DNA of 24,107 nucleotides from Firmicutes bacterium AM55-24TS (GTDB taxonomy: Bacteria; Bacillota; Clostridia; UBA1381). Where the stretch lies: the NCBI GenBank assembly GCA_003460745.1, contig QTVU01000043.1, positions 1 through 24,107 on the forward strand, read 5' to 3'. Each line of letters opens with the position of its first letter. The first letter of the stretch is position 1. The notes below the pieces were generated by a model. It was not told the DNA's origin. It did no database searches and saw only the letters and a program-made list of their open reading frames with translations. A program made the translations under genes and the position numbers. Positions 1 to 7,661 of this stretch are shown one piece after another.

Positions 1-10
1 GCTTTTCTTG

Positions 11-104
11 CCACCACTCCGTCACTTCGTGACACCTCTCCTCAAGGAGAGGCTTTTTGGCTCCACTTGAGGGGAGCTGTCAACAACGTTAACTGAGGGG
101 TTGC
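11..104 (+). repeat. 95-nt compound palindromic repeat, copy L
   Basis: The segment is a chain of small palindromes: GTCACTTCGTGAC, CCTCTCCTCAAGGAGAGG and a GCTCC...GGGAGC unit, with CCACCACTCC at one end and GAGGGGTTGC at the other. A second copy lies at 22135-22229 in the opposite orientation and aligns along its whole length, with substitutions mainly in the hairpin loops and in the GTCAACAACGTTAAC / GTCGACAAAGTCGAC module. No ORF is present. It looks like an intergenic REP/MITE-like dispersed repeat. I recall similar CTCCTTGAGGAGAG palindromes from Clostridia genomes, but I cannot name a family. Confidence 0.8.
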
Positions 105-123
105 ACTATCTGTTTCATTTTAA

Positions 124-142
124 GGGCGACCAATGGTCGCCC
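124..142. repeat. short perfect palindrome between repeat L and the metG terminator
   Basis: GGGCGACC and GGTCGCCC form an 8-bp GC-rich stem with a 3-nt loop. It is a REP-like palindrome. It has no T-tract directly after it, so it is not by itself an intrinsic terminator. The bases around it (105-163) hold no gene. Confidence 0.6.
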
Positions 143-163
143 CTACGAAACATCAAACGCAAC

Positions 164-199
164 AAAAAAAGCCGTCAAAGTAATACTTTGACGGCTTTT
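164..199 (-). terminator. intrinsic terminator after metG
   Basis: On the minus strand an 11-bp perfect stem (GCCGTCAAAGT paired with ACTTTGACGGC, plus-strand 171-181 and 185-195) has a 3-nt loop and is followed by seven U residues (164-170). It begins about 12 nt after the metG stop and closes the transcription unit that starts near 7391. Confidence 0.92.
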
Positions 200-210
200 G
201 CCTTATTCAA

Positions 211-2139
211 TTATACGATTTCAGCACCGCTTTGAATATCATTAAGAGTAGTCAAAACAGTAAGTTTATCTTCAAATTCGGCTGACAAAATCATACCGCA
301 AGATTCAAGTCCCATCATCTTTCTCGGTTTCAAGTTTGCAACGAACAACACATTTTTACCGATTAATTCTTCAGGCTTATGGAACTTTGCTATACCTGAA
401 AGAATTTGTCTTGTTTCACTTCCGACTTGCAATGTAAATCTAAGAAGTTTTGATGACTTTGGCACTTTTTCGCATTCAAGTACCTTACCGACACGAATAT
501 CAAGCTTTTCAAATTCTTCAAACTCGATATAATCTTTATACGGTGCAATTTCAATCTTTTCTTCTTCCGGCTGACCGAATTCTTCTTCAAGTTCGGCAAG
601 TTTCTTTTCTGCGTCAATTCTTTGGAACAGCGGAACGGCCTCGCCTACTTTTGTACCCGCCTTTGTTTCACCGAATGTCTTTGTACTTTCAAAGCTCAAA
701 TCATCTGCACCGATTTGTTCGGCGATTTTCTTTGATGTTTCAGGCATATATGAGCTTAACAATGCCGCAATAATTCTGATTGTTTCAACAAGATTATAAA
801 GCACTGTACCCAATCTTGCCTTATCATCTTCATTCTTTGCAAGCACCCATGGAGTTGTTTCGTCAATATACTTATTCGCTCTGTCAACAACTTTCCAGAT
901 TTCGTCCATACTATCCGCAACGTGAAGAGTATTCATCTTCTTAATAATATTATCAATCGCACCTGTTGCAACAGCTTTCAAATCATCATCAAAATCACCG
1001 TGTACGTCACCGCTCTGAATTTCACCGTCAAAATACTTATTAATCATTGCAACAGTTCTGTTTACAAGATTGCCAAGTGTATTTGCAAGGTCACTGTTAA
1101 ATCGGCTGATAAACACTTCATAAGTGATTGTACCGTCTTGTGCGAAAGGCATTTCGTGAAGTGAATAATATCTTACCGCGTCAACACCAAAATGCTTTAC
1201 AAGGTCCTCCGCATAAATTACGTTACCTCTTGACTTACTCATCTTTTCATCACCGACAAGCATCCAAGGATGTCCGAACACCTGTTTCGGAAGCGGTTCG
1301 CCCAATGCCATAAGCATAATCGGCCAATAAATTGTATGGAAACGAAGAATGTCCTTACCAATAATATGCACATCTGCAGGCCAATACTTATTATACAATT
1401 CGCCCTTTTCTTCCGGTGTATAACCAAGCGCCGTAATATAGTTTGAAAGTGCGTCAATCCACACATACACGATATGTCCTGGGTCAAACTCAACAGGAAT
1501 ACCCCATGTAAAGCTCGTTCTTGACACGCACAAATCCTGCAATCCTGGCTTTAGGAAGTTATTAACCATCTCATTTTTACGTGATTCCGGCTGAATAAAT
1601 TCAGGGTGTGACTCGATGTATTCCATAAGCTTGTCCTGATACTTACTCATTTTGAAGAAATAGGCTTCTTCCTTAGCCTTTTTAACTTCTCTGCCGCAAT
1701 CAGGACACTTACCGTCTACAAGCTGCGTTTCCGTCCAGAATGATTCACAAGGTGTACAGTACCAACCTTCATATTCACTCTTATAAATATCACCTTGATC
1801 ATAAAGCTTTTTAAAAATCTGCTGAACAGCCTTAACGTGATAATCGTCGGTTGTACGGATAAATTTATCATAGCTGATATTAAGCATATCGGCAATATCC
1901 TTAATCTGCCCCGCAATCTTATCAACGTGCTGTTTCGGTGTTATACCCTCATTTTCAGCGATTTCCTGTATCTTCTGACCGTGTTCGTCAGTACCTGTAA
2001 GGAAAAATACATCCTTACCTATAAATCTGTTAAAACGTGCTATTGCGTCCGTAAGAACTATCTCATATGTATTACCTATATGAGGTTTCTTTGAAGTGTA
2101 CGCAATGGCAGTAGTAATATAAAACTTTTCTTTACTCAT
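211..2139 (-). CDS. metG: methionine--tRNA ligase
   Basis: Class I aminoacyl-tRNA synthetase that charges tRNA(Met) in the cytoplasm. Visible features, numbered from the start chosen here (642 aa): the HIGH-type signature as HIGN at residues 20-23, a zinc-knuckle CxxC...CxxC (C128, C131, C145, C148), KMSKS at 299-303, and a C-terminal OB-fold tRNA-binding domain from about residue 540 (LDIRVGKV...PKSSKLL). Length and domain order match MetRS proteins that carry the C-terminal dimerisation/tRNA-binding extension. The ATG at 2139 is preferred over an upstream GTG at 2148 because the GGGGAG ribosome site sits 8 nt before the ATG and touches the GTG. The start lies inside the last codons of the permease gene (8-nt overlap), suggesting translational coupling. 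It is the last gene of its operon. Confidence 0.97.
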   Translation of the reverse strand: MSKEKFYITTAIAYTSKKPHIGNTYEIVLTDAIARFNRFIGKDVFFLTGTDEHGQKIQEIAENEGITPKQHVDKIAGQIKDIADMLNISYDKFIRTTDDYHVKAVQQIFKKLYDQGDIYKSEYEGWYCTPCESFWTETQLVDGKCPDCGREVKKAKEEAYFFKMSKYQDKLMEYIESHPEFIQPESRKNEMVNNFLKPGLQDLCVSRTSFTWGIPVEFDPGHIVYVWIDALSNYITALGYTPEEKGELYNKYWPADVHIIGKDILRFHTIYWPIMLMALGEPLPKQVFGHPWMLVGDEKMSKSRGNVIYAEDLVKHFGVDAVRYYSLHEMPFAQDGTITYEVFISRFNSDLANTLGNLVNRTVAMINKYFDGEIQSGDVHGDFDDDLKAVATGAIDNIIKKMNTLHVADSMDEIWKVVDRANKYIDETTPWVLAKNEDDKARLGTVLYNLVETIRIIAALLSSYMPETSKKIAEQIGADDLSFESTKTFGETKAGTKVGEAVPLFQRIDAEKKLAELEEEFGQPEEEKIEIAPYKDYIEFEEFEKLDIRVGKVLECEKVPKSSKLLRFTLQVGSETRQILSGIAKFHKPEELIGKNVLFVANLKPRKMMGLESCGMILSAEFEDKLTVLTTLNDIQSGAEIV

Positions 2140-3319
2140 TCCAGTCACTCCCCATTAAATTAATAACAAAATCTTTGAACAATAGGCACTGTTCTTTTAT
2201 AAATCTGCCTATTCTCTTTAAAAGTCTTATCGGTGCGTCAAACACACCCGCTTTATAAAAACTGATTATCAGCATAAGTATTATCGGGCCTAAAATCATA
2301 CCGCCAATACTAAGCGTTCTGTAACCGATATACATAGACATAAGCGTCAATATCGGATTCATACCTATTCTTGAGCTTACAAGTTTCGGTTCGGTAAAAT
2401 GTCGCATAAGCGCAACTGCGGCATATATAACAATCAGACCAACTCCGAGTTTAATATTGCCGTTCAAAAACGAAATAAGCGACCACGGCCACAAAACAAG
2501 ACCGCTGCCGAAGAATGGCAATGCGTCCAAGAACGCAATACCTAACGCAATAAGAAGTGCATACTCAATATCAAGTATACTCAGTCCGATAAACATAATC
2601 GCAAACGCGATACACATAAGTATTCCCTGCGCTTTAATATAACCGCCGAGATACTTTTTCAATTCCATCTTTATAAGATTCAGCCTGTCCACAAATTTAG
2701 GACTGAACACGCCCTGCACAGTCGACATAACGGTTTTGTTTTCCGAAACCATAAAATACGATGACAAGATAAAAACGACTATACCTATAAACACGCTCGG
2801 CAAAGCCTTTGCAAAATTGCCCGCATAATCAACCATAGGCGTTGACTTCATATTGATAAATTCAGCAGCTTTGCTTGAAACCGTCTCACCTGCCGAAGTA
2901 ATCGCCTGTTGAATGTTGCTCGGCAAATTCATATACACAACAGACCATTTTTCGCCCAGTGCCTTTGTACTGTTTTGAATGTTTTCGTAAATAGTCGGAA
3001 ACTGCGTATATAACATTCGTACTTCATCAACAATTTTCCATATTGCAAATGTGAGAACACCACCAAAAATTCCGACTATCAGTACTATTACAAGCACCGC
3101 CGACAGTCCTCGCGGTATTTTCAGCCGTTTCTGCAATGTATCCGCAAGCGGATTTACTGCCATTGAGAACAGATAGCCAAGCAAAAACGGCAAAAACAAC
3201 TTAACAAGAAAACCTAACAGCTGCAATATTTTAGGCAGACATATATATGCCGCCACAGCCAATATCACAACACCCAATACAAACAGTACAATTTTTACCC
3301 AATTTTTTTTCAGTTTCAT
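2132..3319 (-). CDS. AI-2E family transporter (YtvI/PerM-like permease)
   Basis: Polytopic inner-membrane protein of the AI-2E transporter superfamily (PF01594). The predicted product is 395 aa. Two hydrophobic segments at about residues 8-30 and 34-55 and one at 66-90 are followed by a soluble stretch of about 75 residues. A hydrophobic region then begins near 165 (SVFIGIVVFILSSYFMV), with several more helices to the C-terminus, including a G/P-rich DALPFFGSGLVLWPW segment typical of the family. The substrate is unknown; family members include sporulation YtvI and ion or signal exporters, so no transport role is assigned. The ATG at 3319 has AAGGGA 7 nt upstream and is preferred over the GTG at 3343. 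The 3' end overlaps metG by 8 nt. Confidence 0.9.
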   Translation of the reverse strand: MKLKKNWVKIVLFVLGVVILAVAAYICLPKILQLLGFLVKLFLPFLLGYLFSMAVNPLADTLQKRLKIPRGLSAVLVIVLIVGIFGGVLTFAIWKIVDEVRMLYTQFPTIYENIQNSTKALGEKWSVVYMNLPSNIQQAITSAGETVSSKAAEFINMKSTPMVDYAGNFAKALPSVFIGIVVFILSSYFMVSENKTVMSTVQGVFSPKFVDRLNLIKMELKKYLGGYIKAQGILMCIAFAIMFIGLSILDIEYALLIALGIAFLDALPFFGSGLVLWPWSLISFLNGNIKLGVGLIVIYAAVALMRHFTEPKLVSSRIGMNPILTLMSMYIGYRTLSIGGMILGPIILMLIISFYKAGVFDAPIRLLKRIGRFIKEQCLLFKDFVINLMGSDWNE

Positions 3320-3355
3320 AAAATCATTCCCTTCGTAAATCACGAGAATGTATCA

Positions 3356-4568
3356 TTATTTTCCAAGAAATCTATTCATCAAAGTATATCCTTCTTCGAT
3401 ATAAATACCTGTCTTTTTACCGTTTTCTTCAGTATATGTAAGATTAGCATTTTTATCCGTTTCGTTGGTGCTGTCATAGATGATGTACGGAACAGGGTCC
3501 GAAACGTGCGTCTTTAGCTTAATCGGAGTCGGATGGTCAGGAAGAATCATCATTCTGTAATCAATGCCTCTATTTTCAAGCTCGTCCTTTAGGAACTTGA
3601 CAACCTTTTTATCTATTGTTTCAACAGCAAATTTCTTCTTTTCAGGTGCACCTTGGTGTCCCATTTCGTCAGGAGCTTCCATGTGAACATAAACGAAGTC
3701 ACTGCCGTTTAAAATTGCGTCAAGTGCGGCTTGTGCCTTACCTTCCCAGTTTGTGTCACAGTTACCTGTCGCACCTTCAACGTCAATCGAATTCATTCCG
3801 GCACATTTTGCAATACCTTTGATAAGGTCAACAGCGGAAATAACACTGCCCTTTAGACCGAACTTTTCTTCAAAATTATCAAGCTGAGGTTTTGTACCCT
3901 CGCCCCATACCCATATTGATGTTGCAGGATTTTTGCCCTCTGCAACACGCTTTTTGTTTACAGGATGTTCTCTTAAAATCTTTTCACTTTTTTTCATCAT
4001 TTCAAGAAGTGTATCCGCACCGTCACCCTTTGGAAGATGGTCTGTTATCTTCTTGTCTGAAATGTCGTGAGGAGGTGTTAATTCAACATTAGTCGAACCG
4101 CCCTCCCAAACTGTAAGATGACGGTAGCTGATACCCGGATAGAACTTAATCATATCAGTATCAAGCTCTTTTGCAACAGCCTTGATAAGCTCGGCAGCCT
4201 CTTCTGTTGTGATTTCGCCTGCACTATAATCAAGCATTGTCTTATCCTCGTAATTTTCTTCGTCAGAAAGAGTTACAAGGTTACATCTGAATGTAACGTC
4301 ATTGTCCTTTAGCGGAACACCGATTGACGCCGCCTCAAGCGGTGAACGACCGCTGTAACATTTCTTTGTATCATAACCCATAACAGATAGATTAGCTACG
4401 TCACTGCCCGGTTTCATACCGTCTTGAACAGTCTTAACCATACCCATCTCGCCATGCTGTGCATATAGTCGATTGTAGGCTTATCAGCCACCTCTAAAAT
4501 TGTTTTACCGTCAAATGCGTCAACGGGATAATCTGCCATACCGTCGCCAAGTATTACTACATACTCAT
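3356..4568 (-). CDS. apgM: cofactor-independent phosphoglycerate mutase, ApgM type, frameshifted near the 5' end
   Basis: Alkaline-phosphatase-superfamily enzyme interconverting 2- and 3-phosphoglycerate. Some members next to threonine genes are annotated as proposed homoserine kinases, but no such neighbours are present here. The uninterrupted frame starts at 4447 with MGMVKTVQDGMKPGSDVANL, which is internal to the family. The missing N-terminus (YVVILGDGMADYPVDAFDG...) is encoded just upstream in another frame. Two single-base losses explain this: one near 4461 (ATGCACAG where ATGGCACAG is expected) and one directly after the ATG at 4566-4568, which has an AAAGGAAG site 7 nt upstream. Restoring both gives 404 codons, normal for the family. 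Metal-site motifs include HMEAPDEMGHQG and LPDHPTP. Probably an intact gene with sequence errors. Confidence 0.85.
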
Positions 4569-4606
4569 TTTTTATCTTCCTTTCATTTTATCTTTATGTT
4601 TAAAGT

Positions 4607-5473
4607 TTATTCAGTCACGATTTTCACCAATATTGCTATTGCCCCACGTCCGACGTGAGTACCGATAAGCGGACCGAATTCACCATACATTTCTATACAA
4701 TCTTCGCCGTATTCATCACGAAGTTTTTCACAAACCTCCTGTCCCTTATCCTCGTCCGACTGAACGATTAAGAACTTAGGATTTTCCGCGTCAAAATCAG
4801 AATCATCTTGAATTTTTGCAATCAATTTATCAAGCAGCTTTTTCTTACCTCTCAGCTTGTCTAAACTTTCAACAAGTCCGTGTTCTATTGTAAGTATTGG
4901 CTTGATGTCAAGCATTGTGCCGACAAATGCGGCCGCTTTTGAAAGTCTGCCGCCTTTTTCAAGATATTTTAACGTATCAACCAAAAGGTAACATCTCCAT
5001 GTTTTTATGTACTTTTCACATTCCGTTATAATCTCGTCAACGCTTTTGCCGTTCTTAGCCATTTGCGCCGCATGAACGGCGGTTTGTGCAATGTACAGAG
5101 AAAACTTCTGCGAATCGACAATGTGAAAATCCGCATTCGGATTTTCTTCTTCAATCTCACTCTTAACAAGATTTGCTGTTTGGTACTGACCGCTTGCGGC
5201 TGATGAAAGTGCAAAATATATTACGCTCTCATGCTCCTCACACTGCTGTTTAAAGTAGTCAAGCATATCACCGAACGGTGTCTGTGAAGTAGTCGGAATA
5301 CCGTCGTACTCCTCAAGTTTATCAAAAAATTGCTCATTTGTTATTTCAGTTCTCTGAACATATTGTTCAGTGCCGAAAATACTTAAAAATGATATAACGC
5401 CTATATTATATTTGTCGGCTATATCCTGCGGAATGTCCGAACCGGAATCCACTATTATTTTTATATCTGCCAT
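4607..5473 (-). CDS. DegV family fatty-acid-binding protein
   Basis: A 289-residue DegV (EDD-fold) protein. In Firmicutes such proteins bind a fatty acid, and FakB members present it to the kinase FakA for acyl-phosphate formation. Visible: N-terminal IIVDSGSDIP, the TSQTPFGDML lipid-head-group loop, SSAASGQYQTA and the C-domain DTLKYLEKGGRLSKAAAFVGTMLDIKPIL. No fakA is in the window, so a FakB role is inferred from family only. The ATG at 5473 is chosen over 5488 because GAGAGGAG lies about 5 nt before it and would be inside the longer version. About 180 nt separate it from trmL, and that gap contains a hairpin repeat. Confidence 0.92.
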   Translation of the reverse strand: MADIKIIVDSGSDIPQDIADKYNIGVISFLSIFGTEQYVQRTEITNEQFFDKLEEYDGIPTTSQTPFGDMLDYFKQQCEEHESVIYFALSSAASGQYQTANLVKSEIEEENPNADFHIVDSQKFSLYIAQTAVHAAQMAKNGKSVDEIITECEKYIKTWRCYLLVDTLKYLEKGGRLSKAAAFVGTMLDIKPILTIEHGLVESLDKLRGKKKLLDKLIAKIQDDSDFDAENPKFLIVQSDEDKGQEVCEKLRDEYGEDCIEMYGEFGPLIGTHVGRGAIAILVKIVTE

Positions 5474-5547
5474 ATTTGCTCCTCTCATATAAATTCGGTA
5501 TAAATAAAATTTAAAATTGTTTTTTATTATCTTTATTAAAGGCTTTA

Positions 5548-5649
5548 GACGCAGAGAAAATTGTTCACAGTGCCGTTTTGCAGCTCACGGTGCTGTACGT
5601 TAGTACCGCCCTGAGCAAAAAATAGTGCTGTTGGCAATTTACTCAAGTC
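5548..5649. repeat. hairpin repeat element, copy C (trmL-degV gap)
   Basis: A roughly 102-nt imperfect inverted repeat bounded by GAC and GTC. The apical core on the plus strand is GGTGCTGTAC, loop GTTA, then GTACCGCC (5589-5610), flanked by arms GCTCA / TGAGC and further pairing (AAATTG with CAATTT) almost to the ends. The core is shared with two copies at 19976-20171, while the arm sequences differ but stay complementary. The rest of the gap, up to the degV ribosome site, is AT-rich with no gene. Possible roles are a MITE-like repeat or an mRNA processing/stability hairpin; I do not recognise the family. Confidence 0.75.
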
Positions 5650-5652
5650 TAA

Positions 5653-6144
5653 TCACCAATGGAATTTGGTTAACTGTCCCAAATCCTTTAAATTATCAAA
5701 TCCTTGCTGACGAAGTGCCTCGTATACAACAATCGCAACGGAATTTGAGAGATTAAGACTTCTCGCCTCTTCTATCATAGGTATTCTTATACAACGTTCT
5801 TCGTGTTCGTACAAAAGTTCTTCGGGAAGTCCTGCATCCTCACGACCGAACAATATATAATCGTTATCCTTAAATTCAGCCTCAACATATGTATGAGGTG
5901 CTTTTGTTGTTGCATAAAAATATCTTGCACCCTCTGTTTTTTCAAAAAAGTCCGTCAAATTATCGTAATAGCATACATTCAGCAAATGCCAATAATCCAA
6001 ACCCGCTCTTTTCAAATTTTTATCGGTAATCTGAAAAGCCGTCGGACGTACAATATGAAGTCTACACCCCGTCGCCGCACAAGTACGGGCAATGTTGCCT
6101 GTATTCTGCGGTATTCTCGGTTCAACAAGAACTACATTAAACAA
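5653..6144 (-). CDS. trmL: tRNA (cytidine(34)-2'-O)-methyltransferase
   Basis: SPOUT-class methyltransferase of 163 aa that 2'-O-methylates the wobble nucleotide of tRNA(Leu) isoacceptors using S-adenosylmethionine. Family motifs are clear: VEPRIPQNTGNIARTCAATG at the N-terminus, LFGREDAGLP in the middle, and the knotted C-terminus RSLNLSNSVAIVVYEALRQQG that forms the cofactor site. The length is typical. The start is a TTG at 6144; it places the conserved N-terminus correctly and has AAAGGA 9 nt upstream, which overlaps the stop of the DUF362 gene. The nearby ATG codons are out of frame. Co-transcribed with the upstream iron-sulfur gene. Confidence 0.94.
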   Translation of the reverse strand: MFNVVLVEPRIPQNTGNIARTCAATGCRLHIVRPTAFQITDKNLKRAGLDYWHLLNVCYYDNLTDFFEKTEGARYFYATTKAPHTYVEAEFKDNDYILFGREDAGLPEELLYEHEERCIRIPMIEEARSLNLSNSVAIVVYEALRQQGFDNLKDLGQLTKFHW

Positions 6145-6157
6145 AAAATCATATCCT

Positions 6158-7308
6158 TTACTTTAGAAATTTAATCATAAATCTGTTTAATAGCGGTCGT
6201 TTTATCTTTACCGCTTTTTTCGGGCAAAGCTCTTGACAGCAAAAACATTTTATACATCTCTTCGTGTCAATAACAGGTTTACCCGATGACATATCAATCG
6301 CTTTCGGCGGACAACATCTCGCACATTCTCCGCAACCTACGCATATATCGTAATCCATTGCAGGCTTTGACGCAAGTGCGTTTATAAGTCGTGCATTAAG
6401 TGCGTCCGGAAGTGAAATCAATTTAATCAAATTAAAATGACTTTCGGGCTTTAAATAATCCTTCATAACAAGCGGTTTAATATCTTCGCCCGCTATATCA
6501 ATTTTTTCCGCACTGTCACACACAAGTCCGCGTTCAATCGCCTCACGCACCGTATCAACTTCATTCGGCGCGTAATCAATCAAATAGCATGACGCCAAAT
6601 CAAGCGCGTGTGCATTTTCTGATGCCATAACAAGTCCTATATGTCTGTTCTGACCTGCCGTCGGGCCGTTGCCTCCATACCCCAAACAGCGTCCATAATA
6701 GACAATGTCGGCTTTACACATTCGTGCAAATCCACAAGCATTGAACAGAATGACTTTCTCTCATTCAATCTGAAATGCAGTTCCGCTTTATATGTTCCGG
6801 GAATTGTGCCGAAAAGATTTTTAACGGCACCTGTATAACTCGTCATTGCGTGAGTTTTCAGTTTCGGCAATGAAATTATAACATCTGCATTCAAAATCGG
6901 ATTTATTATCGGAATTTTCTTTACGGTCTTTCCCTCAGGGAAATGCACTTCCGTAAAACTTGTATCAAAATTCAATTTTGCGTTTGTTCCCTCGATAGCC
7001 TTATCCACTCCGCAGACTGAATAAACACCCTTTAAAGCCGCAGTATTATACGGACCGCCGGGACTTTCGGCAATCGTCACGTTTCCGCCGGCTTTTTCGA
7101 CCATCACTATAACCGCGTGAAGAAATTCGGGATTTGTCGTAACCGCCTCCTCAGGCTTTTTCTTGGAAACAAGGTTGGGCTTTATGACAACATTATCACC
7201 CTTTTTCACAAACTTCCCAATCCCACCGATTAAAGACACCGCATTTTCTACGGCATTTTGCACTTCGGAATATCTGTCACATTTTACGACGGAAACTTTA
7301 TTATTCAT
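6158..7308 (-). CDS. DUF362 domain protein with C-terminal 2x[4Fe-4S] ferredoxin domain, frameshifted
   Basis: The N-terminal two thirds is a DUF362 domain (VVIKPNLVSKKKPEEAVTTNP, ISLPKLKTHAMTSYTGAVKNLFG). The C-terminus carries two ferredoxin clusters, CVGCGECARCC and CIKCFCCQELCP, each followed by a basic stretch. Family members are annotated as iron-sulfur proteins of unknown redox role, sometimes as uncharacterised Fe-S-cluster-containing MiaB-like or polyferredoxin proteins; I assign no substrate. Two frames overlap at 6637-6721. Adding one G near 6672 (GAGGCAAC to GAGGGCAAC) joins DAVWGMEG to NGPTAGQNRHIGL, giving 383 residues with no gap. The ATG at 7308 has AGAGGA upstream and a good promoter at 7363-7391. 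First gene of its unit. Confidence 0.85.
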
Positions 7309-7362
7309 TCTTTAATTCCTCTCTTAGGTTTCTAAATGTTGTAAACCTCTGCCTATTCTATC

Positions 7363-7391
7363 ATTATACAATATTCCGAGTAATATTTCAA
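7363..7391 (-). promoter_or_regulatory. sigma-A promoter for the DUF362-trmL-degV-apgM-permease-metG unit
   Basis: On the minus strand TTGAAA (7391-7386), a 17-nt spacer and TATAAT (7368-7363). The predicted start near 7356 gives a leader of about 48 nt to the ATG at 7308. The match is 5/6 at -35 and 6/6 at -10. No riboswitch or operator is recognisable in this leader. Confidence 0.75.
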
Positions 7392-7526
7392 CCGTAAAAC
7401 AGTAATTTTTATAGGCATAGTGCCATTTTATTGCATATATATTTCGCTAAAATACGGCATACTCCATTAAATTATATCTTTTTTCGTTTTATAGACAGTT
7501 TACTCCCTTTAAAGTAAAAAAAAGAC

Positions 7527-7555
7527 TTGACATAAAGTCAAAAGCAGAGTATTAT
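7527..7555 (+). promoter_or_regulatory. sigma-A promoter on the plus strand, driving a candidate small RNA
   Basis: TTGACA (7527-7532), a 17-nt spacer and TATTAT (7550-7555): 6/6 and 5/6 matches at ideal spacing. It points away from the DUF362 gene, into a short hairpin segment that ends at the terminator at 7613-7648. No plus-strand coding region follows it. Confidence 0.65.
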
Positions 7556-7561
7556 TTTCAC

Positions 7562-7648
7562 ATATCAAAAATACGTTACTTTGATGTAACTTTTAAACGG
7601 TGTATTTTTGATAAAAAAAAGGTGATTTGCAAAAAATCACCTTTTTTC
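7562..7648 (+). ncRNA. candidate small RNA (about 87 nt)
   Basis: Begins about 7 nt after the plus-strand -10 box. A perfect 12-bp stem pairs TATCAAAAATAC (7563-7574) with GTATTTTTGATA (7602-7613). Inside it is a hairpin of GTTAC, loop TTTGAT and GTAAC (7575-7590). An intrinsic terminator follows at once (GGTGATTT / AAATCACC, then six U). Any reading frame in the transcript is trivially short. The 3' part is antisense to the 3' untranslated region of the mgsA transcript because they share the bidirectional terminator. I know of no named family that matches. The rest of the 350-nt gap (7392-7526) is AT-rich, with only a tiny GGCA/TGCC hairpin. Confidence 0.5.
7613..7648. terminator. bidirectional intrinsic terminator after mgsA
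   Basis: An 8-bp stem (7621-7628 with 7634-7641) and 5-nt loop has eight A on the left (U8 for minus-strand transcripts from mgsA) and six T on the right for plus-strand transcripts. It ends the division/shape unit about 20 nt after the mgsA stop and can also end the candidate small RNA. Confidence 0.9.
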
Positions 7649-7661
7649 AATATCAGCTTTT

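Noticed and set aside
124..142. GC-rich palindrome as the metG terminator
   Set aside because: It has no adjacent U-tract on the minus strand; the hairpin at 164-199 is a far better terminator and comes first in the transcript.
2140..2148. Upstream GTG start for metG
   Set aside because: The GGGGAG ribosome site abuts this GTG with no spacing but is 8 nt from the ATG at 2139, which also matches the family N-terminus.
5548..5649. CRISPR array or tRNA gene in the hairpin regions
   Set aside because: No regularly spaced short direct repeats with unique spacers, and no cloverleaf or T-loop GTTCRANYC; the elements are single long inverted repeats.
7309..7526. Riboswitch or T-box in the DUF362 gene leader
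   Set aside because: The leader after the predicted start is only about 48 nt and shows no T-box, purine or other recognisable aptamer sequence.
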